This document shows, piece by piece, positions 59,656-64,000 of a stretch of DNA of 64,000 nt (positions are counted from its first letter, which is position 1; each line of letters begins with the position of its first letter). The translations under genes were made by a program, and so were the position numbers. Under the pieces are notes generated by a model. That model made no database searches and was not told the origin of the DNA. It saw nothing but the letters and a program-made list of their open reading frames with translations. The DNA is from Sapria himalayana (Eukaryota; Streptophyta; Magnoliopsida; Malpighiales; Rafflesiaceae): assembly GCA_029783825.1 (NCBI GenBank), contig JAREIK010017110.1, positions 20,021 to 84,020 of the forward strand, given 5' to 3'.

Positions 59656-61085
59656 TTATTTTATTTTATTTTATTATTATACCCTTTCTTTTGGCGAAGG
59701 AATACCTTTTTTTACTTACTAGATCTATCCTTTTCCTTTTTACACCCTTTCTTACAAAACAAAAAATTCATGCATGGAAATCTAATAAATTTACAATTAA
59801 TCTTCTATGATAGCCTATGCTTTGTTATGACTTTTATTGAGTTTTGATTGCCACTCTGGAAAATTTGTTGCCCTTGGATCCAGCTAGATTTGCTATCTTT
59901 TCTATCATTCCTACCATCCTCTCCAACTCCTTTAGACTTCTCTATATCTTGTTCTTTTGCCATGCTCCTTCCAGATTGTAAGTTCCTACCGATCACCACC
60001 CTCTAGACCTCTTATGACACTTACTTGCAGGCCACCCCCACAGCATAGTGACACTTAATCTCATACTCGGCCACTACTACTTACCAAAACTCAACCTACC
60101 ACCTCCAAAAACACTTGACCTATTCCTGCAAATAGGTAGCTGTTTGTCTTGACCAGCCCAGTACTACCTGCCGACACTCAACCTACCACCACCCACTCTT
60201 ATTTACAAACTCTTGCAACAATGCTAACCATTTTTCTTAATCTATTCCTGGCTCTTGACCCAGACACTACGTGCAGACCACCTCCAACATGTTACAACCA
60301 TCTGTCGAGTGTATTTTTGCTCCCTAATTTTGCAAAATTAAATAAAACACCCAAAAAGAAAATACAATATACATTACACTCACTTATGCCGGTTTGCCTC
60401 CTTGCTCCTGCCTGCCTGTCGTAATAGCCTTCACATTCAGACGCTTACAACTCTTAAATTATACTACAAAGGCTTAACCTTTGCAGCCCTTGCTATCTTA
60501 TAAATTTTTACAGCATAATTACAATTGCTGGCCACTCGCTTGACATTTACTAAAAAATTTTATAGACTCTATACAACTGACTTAATACATGAGAAGATCA
60601 TTCTGCAACCATCTGGATTTTCAGATGTTTTCCTGCTCCATATTTCTACAAAATTAAATCCCAAAACAGCAGATACAATGGACCTTTCACTCTCCTATGC
60701 CGAGTATATATTTCTACATCCTTGCTCCTGCCTTCCTGCCATATCTTTATGCATATTACAGCCTTTGCCGACTCTTACAGACACTTAGAAACTCTTGGAC
60801 TATCCTAATTAGGCTTGAGTTTTGGAGCCAAGTACTAAAATACAGGGTTTTAAATCATATTACAGACTCAACTTACAGACGCTCACTACATTCATTACAA
60901 AATTTTATAGACTCTATATAATCAGTATAATACATAAGCAAAACAGATTTCTGCCTTTTTCACTTTTAGGCTTTCCCCCTGTTTTCCATGTTCTATGTAG
61001 TGACCCTCAACTGTTGCTCCACCTGCAGAAAAATAACCTTTCTCCAATGTATCTATTGTTAATCTGCCCTATTGAATTAGAATAA
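59656..61085 (-). mobile_element. Insertion H with LINE-type 3' end and perfect 15-bp target-site duplication
   Basis: It is flanked by ATTATTTAATAACTT at 59641-59655 and again at 61086-61100, a perfect 15-bp target-site duplication inside the AT-rich start of tandem unit 1. In sense it ends GGTATTCCTTCGCCAAAAG, AAAGGGTATAATAATAAAATAAAATAAAATAA, so the LINE 3' terminus is followed by an (ATAAA)n tail. The 1.43-kb body has no ORF1 or ORF2 similarity I can see. A 64-codon minus-strand frame (59805-59999) is unrecognised. It is either a 5'-truncated LINE consisting of 3' UTR only or a non-autonomous partner. This is the best-defined insertion in the window. Confidence 0.75.
60340..60955 (-). repeat. 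Two tandem units inside H, period about 320-345 bp
   Basis: CTTGCTCCTGCCT occurs at 60401 and 60721, and AATTTTATAGACTCTATA near 60556 and 60901, each followed by ACTkANTAAnACAT. The two units are diverged. Tandem repeats inside a LINE 3' UTR also occur in LINE-C and LINE-E, which supports H being 3' UTR-derived. Confidence 0.65.
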
Positions 61086-61424
61086 ATTATTTAATAACTT
61101 ATTCTAATTCAATATTTTACATAATTGAAACAAAAAAATAACAAAATTTTATTACATTTTATTCATCATTATATCTACCGAAAGTGCATAAAGTATAATA
61201 TATCCATTCATTGACGTTGCTTTCTCTCCCTCTACTCCTCCGATCACCATTTTTTTCCTACGACAAATCTGTCCGAGTCACGACATGTAATATCTAGTGA
61301 AAATTCCTATCATTTATACAACCTTTGTATGAGGAACAATGCGGTATCATATTTATAAGAAATTTAAACAATTTAGTCAAATTAAATAAAAAAAGTTATG
61401 TTTTGATAAATATATAATTATGCA

Positions 61425-61610
61425 GTATATATGTAAATATATACTAACATTTCATTCATACATATATTACTGCAGTATATATACATAAAAACTGTAGTAT
61501 TATGTATACATATATATTGAGTATAAATATACTCAGTATATATGTACATAAAATACAACAGTATTCTATGTACGTATATACTAACTTTATTCGTATGTAT
61601 ATACCACATT
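61425..61610. repeat. TATATGTACATATATAC subrepeats, copy 1
   Basis: A string of near-palindromic words around TGTACA/GTATAC with TACTGCAGTATATATAC and ATACTCAGTATATATGTAC, spaced roughly 45-65 bp. It sits directly before the triplet island, and the arrangement is duplicated at 62700-62905. Confidence 0.7.
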
Positions 61611-61616
61611 TATTGA

Positions 61617-62145
61617 TGTTGCTGCTGCTCCCGCTACCGATGCGCTCATTCCGTCAATGCCACTGCCGCTCCTACCGCCGTGACCATTGCCATTGTCACT
61701 GCAAATACCACTGTTATTGTCTCCGCTACTACCACTACCTCTGTTGCCTGCCGCTGTCGCTAAAGCCGCCGCTGCTGCTACCGTTGCTACCCTCATTGCC
61801 GAATGCTGCCACTATGCCGTGTTTTCGCTACCGCCACTACCACCACTACCACCGATACTACCGCCACCACATTTGCTGCCGCTACCACCGCTGCCACTGC
61901 TGCACTACTCGGGTGCTGCCGCTGCTACCACCATTGCCACCGCTGCTTCGGGTGCAACTGCTGCTACCACAACTACCATCGCCACTACAACCACTGCTAC
62001 TGCTACTCTTCCGCCCCCGCTGCTGCTGTCGCTACTACCGCCACCATGCTGCCACTGTCACTTCCTCCACCGCCACGTCCTCTCCACCGCCACTGCCATC
62101 CTACCACTACTGTCGCCACTACCGCTACTACTACTACTGATAATA
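61617..62145. repeat. GC-rich imperfect triplet island, copy 1 (GCT/ACC/GCC)
   Basis: About 530 bp of imperfect 3-bp repeats (CTGCTACCGCCACTACC-like) in otherwise AT-rich DNA. All frames are partly open: one reads Ala/Thr, one Leu/Pro, one Cys/His/Tyr. Because every frame is open and no flanking coding signal exists, I treat it as a triplet minisatellite rather than a gene. Confidence 0.75.
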
Positions 62146-62285
62146 TGCTTTTACATATCTATAATAGGCTAAAATTGTACCCAAAAAAATTTGGAGACAC
62201 ACAAACATATTCACAGATATATAAAAATAGTTATTATAGACATGAACAAACACAAATTAAAGTGATTATCATACAGCTTAAACTA

Positions 62286-63545
62286 AAATTTAATTAAATA
62301 ATTAAATATTTTTATATTAAATTTAATAAAAATAGAAATTATAAATGAAAATTTTAAATTAAACAAAAAAAAAATCATTTATTAACTTATTCTAATATAA
62401 TATTTTAAATAACGAAAATAAAAAAATAACAAAATTATATTATATATTATTAATCAATGTATCTACTGACTGTGCATAAAGTATAATCTATCCCTGCATT
62501 GATGTTGCTTTCTCTCTATCTGCTCCTCCGATCACCAACTTTCTGCTGCGAAAAAGCTGTCCGAGTCACGGTGCTTCATGTCTGTTGAAAAATCCTCCTC
62601 ACTTATACAAGCTTCATATGAGAAACAATGTGGTACCACATCTGTAAGAAATTTAAACCACTAAATTAATCAAAATTAATTAAAAAAAACTATGTTTTGA
62701 TAAATAAATAATTACTGTAGTAAATATGTACATATATACTAGCATTTCACTCGTACATATATTACTATGCTATATGTACATATAACCCACAATATTATGC
62801 ATACATATATACTAAGCACATATATACTCATATATATGTGCATAAATTACTGTAGAATTATATGTACATATATACTGACTATATATGTACATATATACCA
62901 CATTTGTTGCTATTGCTACTGCTCCAGTTGTCGCTGCTGCTCCTGCCACTACTGCCGCTACCACTGCTGCTGCTGCTCCTGCCAGTACTGCCACTACTAC
63001 AGCCGTTGCCGCTACTACAGTGGCTATCGCCGCTGCTACCACTGATACCACTGCTTCAAAGGCTGTCGCCGCTTCCACCACTGCCACCATTGCCTATGCT
63101 GCAACTACTGCCACTACTGCCGGTGCTTCCACCATTGCCATTGCTGCAGTGCCATCACTGATGTTGTCGCTACCTCTGATGTTGCCGCTACCTTCGATGC
63201 CACCGCTGCCAATGATGCAGCCGCTCCCTCTGCTGGGGCCACTTCCACTGGTGCCTCGGCTACCACCGTTACCGCTACTGCTCTGCTACCACTACTGCCA
63301 ATGTTGCCGCACTTTTGCCACCGCTGCCGCTGCTGCCACTGCCACCATGCTACTGCCACTACTACCATCATTGTAGCTACTGCCACCATTGCCACTACTT
63401 CCGTTTCTGAATATAGGCTTTTACTTACCTATAATAGGCTAAAACTCTACCCAAAAAATTTGGAGACACAAACATATTCACAGATATATAAAAATAGTTA
63501 TTATAGATATGAACAAACACAACTTAAAGTTGATTGTCATACAAA
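62286..63545. repeat. Tandem unit 2 of the 1.28-kb duplication
   Basis: An uninterrupted copy: AT-rich start, CATAAAGTATAATCTATCC (62475), CTGCTCCTCCGATCACCA (62520), TGTACA subrepeats (62700-62905), triplet island (62902-63410), ATAATAGGCTAAAACTC (63431), GAGACACAAACATATTC. Divergence from unit 1 is moderate, with small indels, so the duplication is not recent. The island differs more than the flanks. Confidence 0.8.
62902..63410. repeat. GC-rich imperfect triplet island, copy 2
   Basis: About 510 bp of imperfect GCT/GCC/ACC triplets at the same place in unit 2 as 61617-62145 in unit 1. It includes a subregion with TGATGTTGTCGCTACC and TGATGTTGCCGCTACC near 63160. Open frames in it are repeat translations. 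Confidence 0.75.
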
Positions 63546-63649
63546 TTAACAAAAATCCAAAAGATGTCCAACAATTATATTTAGAGAGAAAGAGAGTGCA
63601 AAAATAAAATGGTTTAGGAATAATAAAGATAAATTAAGCTAGCCCTCCT
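63546..63649. other. AT-rich spacer, nothing recognised
   Basis: It lies between tandem unit 2 and the candidate exon. It holds a short AGAGAGAAAGAGAG purine run at 63581-63596 and no other visible feature. Confidence 0.4.
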
Positions 63650-63757
63650 TTTGATAAAACTGAAATCGATAAATATGGGACCCATGCATTGGAAAGACAG
63701 TGGCAATGCCTGAATTCTTTGAATTAGAAATTTTTCGTATGTCTCAGATAATGTGTC
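63650..63757 (-). pseudogene. Candidate host-gene exon, 3' splice site at 63758
   Basis: On the minus strand a T-rich tract and TTTGCAG (acceptor AG at 63759-63758) precede an open stretch from 63757 that reads DTLSETYEKFLIQRIQALPL in one frame. The stretch continues in the same frame until a stop near 63622. A strong donor GTAAGT lies upstream at 63992-63987, giving a 235-bp AT-rich intron of ordinary plant size. I do not recognise the protein. The composition is unlike the repeats to the left, which makes a host gene entering from the right edge plausible. Only one exon can be judged, so it may be a chance match. Confidence 0.3.
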
Positions 63758-63992
63758 CTGCAAAGATTCATAATTAGGTTAATCGAAAAAGCAAAGAACT
63801 AAACTAGAATAAACGAAATTGAAACCTGCAAAAAAATATCATAATTATTTGCTACATATATAAAAATAAATAACAGTTCAGAAAAAATTCTCATACAAAA
63901 TTATTTTCATAATTTATATGGAATGCTATCCTCTCCTATAAGGTTTCATAGTTGGATCTTGGAATACTATTTGTTGCACCAATGCCACTTAC

Positions 63993-64000
63993 TGTAACTC
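63993..64000 (-). other. Possible end of an upstream exon (GTAAGT donor)
   Basis: The minus strand reads GAGTTACA then GTAAGT. The donor is a good match to the plant consensus and pairs with the acceptor at 63758. The exon itself lies outside the window. Confidence 0.25.

Larger units (their letters stand above)
59545..62285. repeat. Tandem unit 1 of a 1.28-kb duplication (interrupted by H)
   Basis: Without the insertion H the unit runs from an AT-rich start (TTAATTAAATAATTTAATATT near 59556) through CATAAAGTATAATATATCC (61187), CTACTCCTCCGATCACCA (61232), TATA/TGTACA subrepeats and a GC-rich triplet island. It ends with ATAATAGGCTAAAATTG (62161) and GAGACACACAAACATATTC. All these words recur in the same order in unit 2, offset 1288 bp on the left and 1270 bp on the right. 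No coding sequence is recognised. Confidence 0.8.

Noticed and set aside
61502..63376. Cys/His-rich, Ala/Thr-rich and Leu/Pro-rich open frames over the triplet islands, some looking like zinc-finger strings
   Set aside because: All frames on both strands are open at the same place, as expected for imperfect triplet repeats. The Cys/His spacing is irregular, and the two tandem copies do not preserve one frame.

Overview
This window looks like nuclear DNA of a land plant. The evidence is LINE-1 elements whose ORF1 carries a DUF4283-type RNA-binding domain plus a CCHC zinc knuckle, and whose ORF2 reads endonuclease, reverse transcriptase, zf-RVT, plant-type RNase H. A Ty3/gypsy element and a CACTA-like subterminal repeat block also point to plants. 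I could not place the species. I see no intact protein-coding gene, rRNA or tRNA; at most one host-gene exon boundary sits at the right edge.

Layout. About a third of the window (seven blocks, roughly 21 kb) is a degenerate 9-bp minisatellite, unit TTATTCTTC, always in the same strand orientation and almost free of G on the + strand. LINE elements interrupt it. Z: minus, 5' end only, left edge. Array 1: 212-6562. LINE-A: minus, full length, 6563-12925. Array 2: to 17501. LINE-B: minus, full length, 17502-23745. Array 3: to 25836. LINE-C: minus, 5'-truncated, 25837-28324, fused to a decayed gypsy element with a single LTR, 28325 to about 34240. Array 4: to 35127. LINE-D: minus, 5'-truncated just after the endonuclease, 35128-39230. 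Array 5: to about 41750. LINE-E: plus, full length and best preserved, 41765-48176. Array 6: to 52314. F: a 422-bp short element with a LINE-like 3' end. Array 7: to 53295. LINE-G: minus, a more diverged subfamily, 53296 to about 59086.

Right of 59 kb the pattern changes. There is a block of CACTA-type subterminal repeats, then a 1.28-kb unit in tandem duplicate containing GC-rich triplet islands. Insertion H (59656-61085) splits the first unit and is flanked by a perfect 15-bp target-site duplication. The last 450 bp hold a candidate host-gene intron on the minus strand.

How the parts fit. The array orientation stays constant while LINE-E lies opposite to the rest, and D has array on both sides of a 5'-truncated copy. 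The simplest reading is that a pre-existing, still amplifying TTATTCTTC satellite acts as a landing zone for several LINE subfamilies. At least one insertion (E) lies between copies of a 2.4-kb higher-order repeat of the satellite. The elements share a conserved 3' terminus, also carried by the short F and H insertions, which suggests common recognition by LINE reverse transcriptase. Every autonomous element has stops and frameshifts. The long Leu/Phe, Tyr/Ser and Ile/Leu open frames over the arrays, and the Ala/Thr/Pro or Cys/His frames over the triplet islands, are repeat translations rather than genes.
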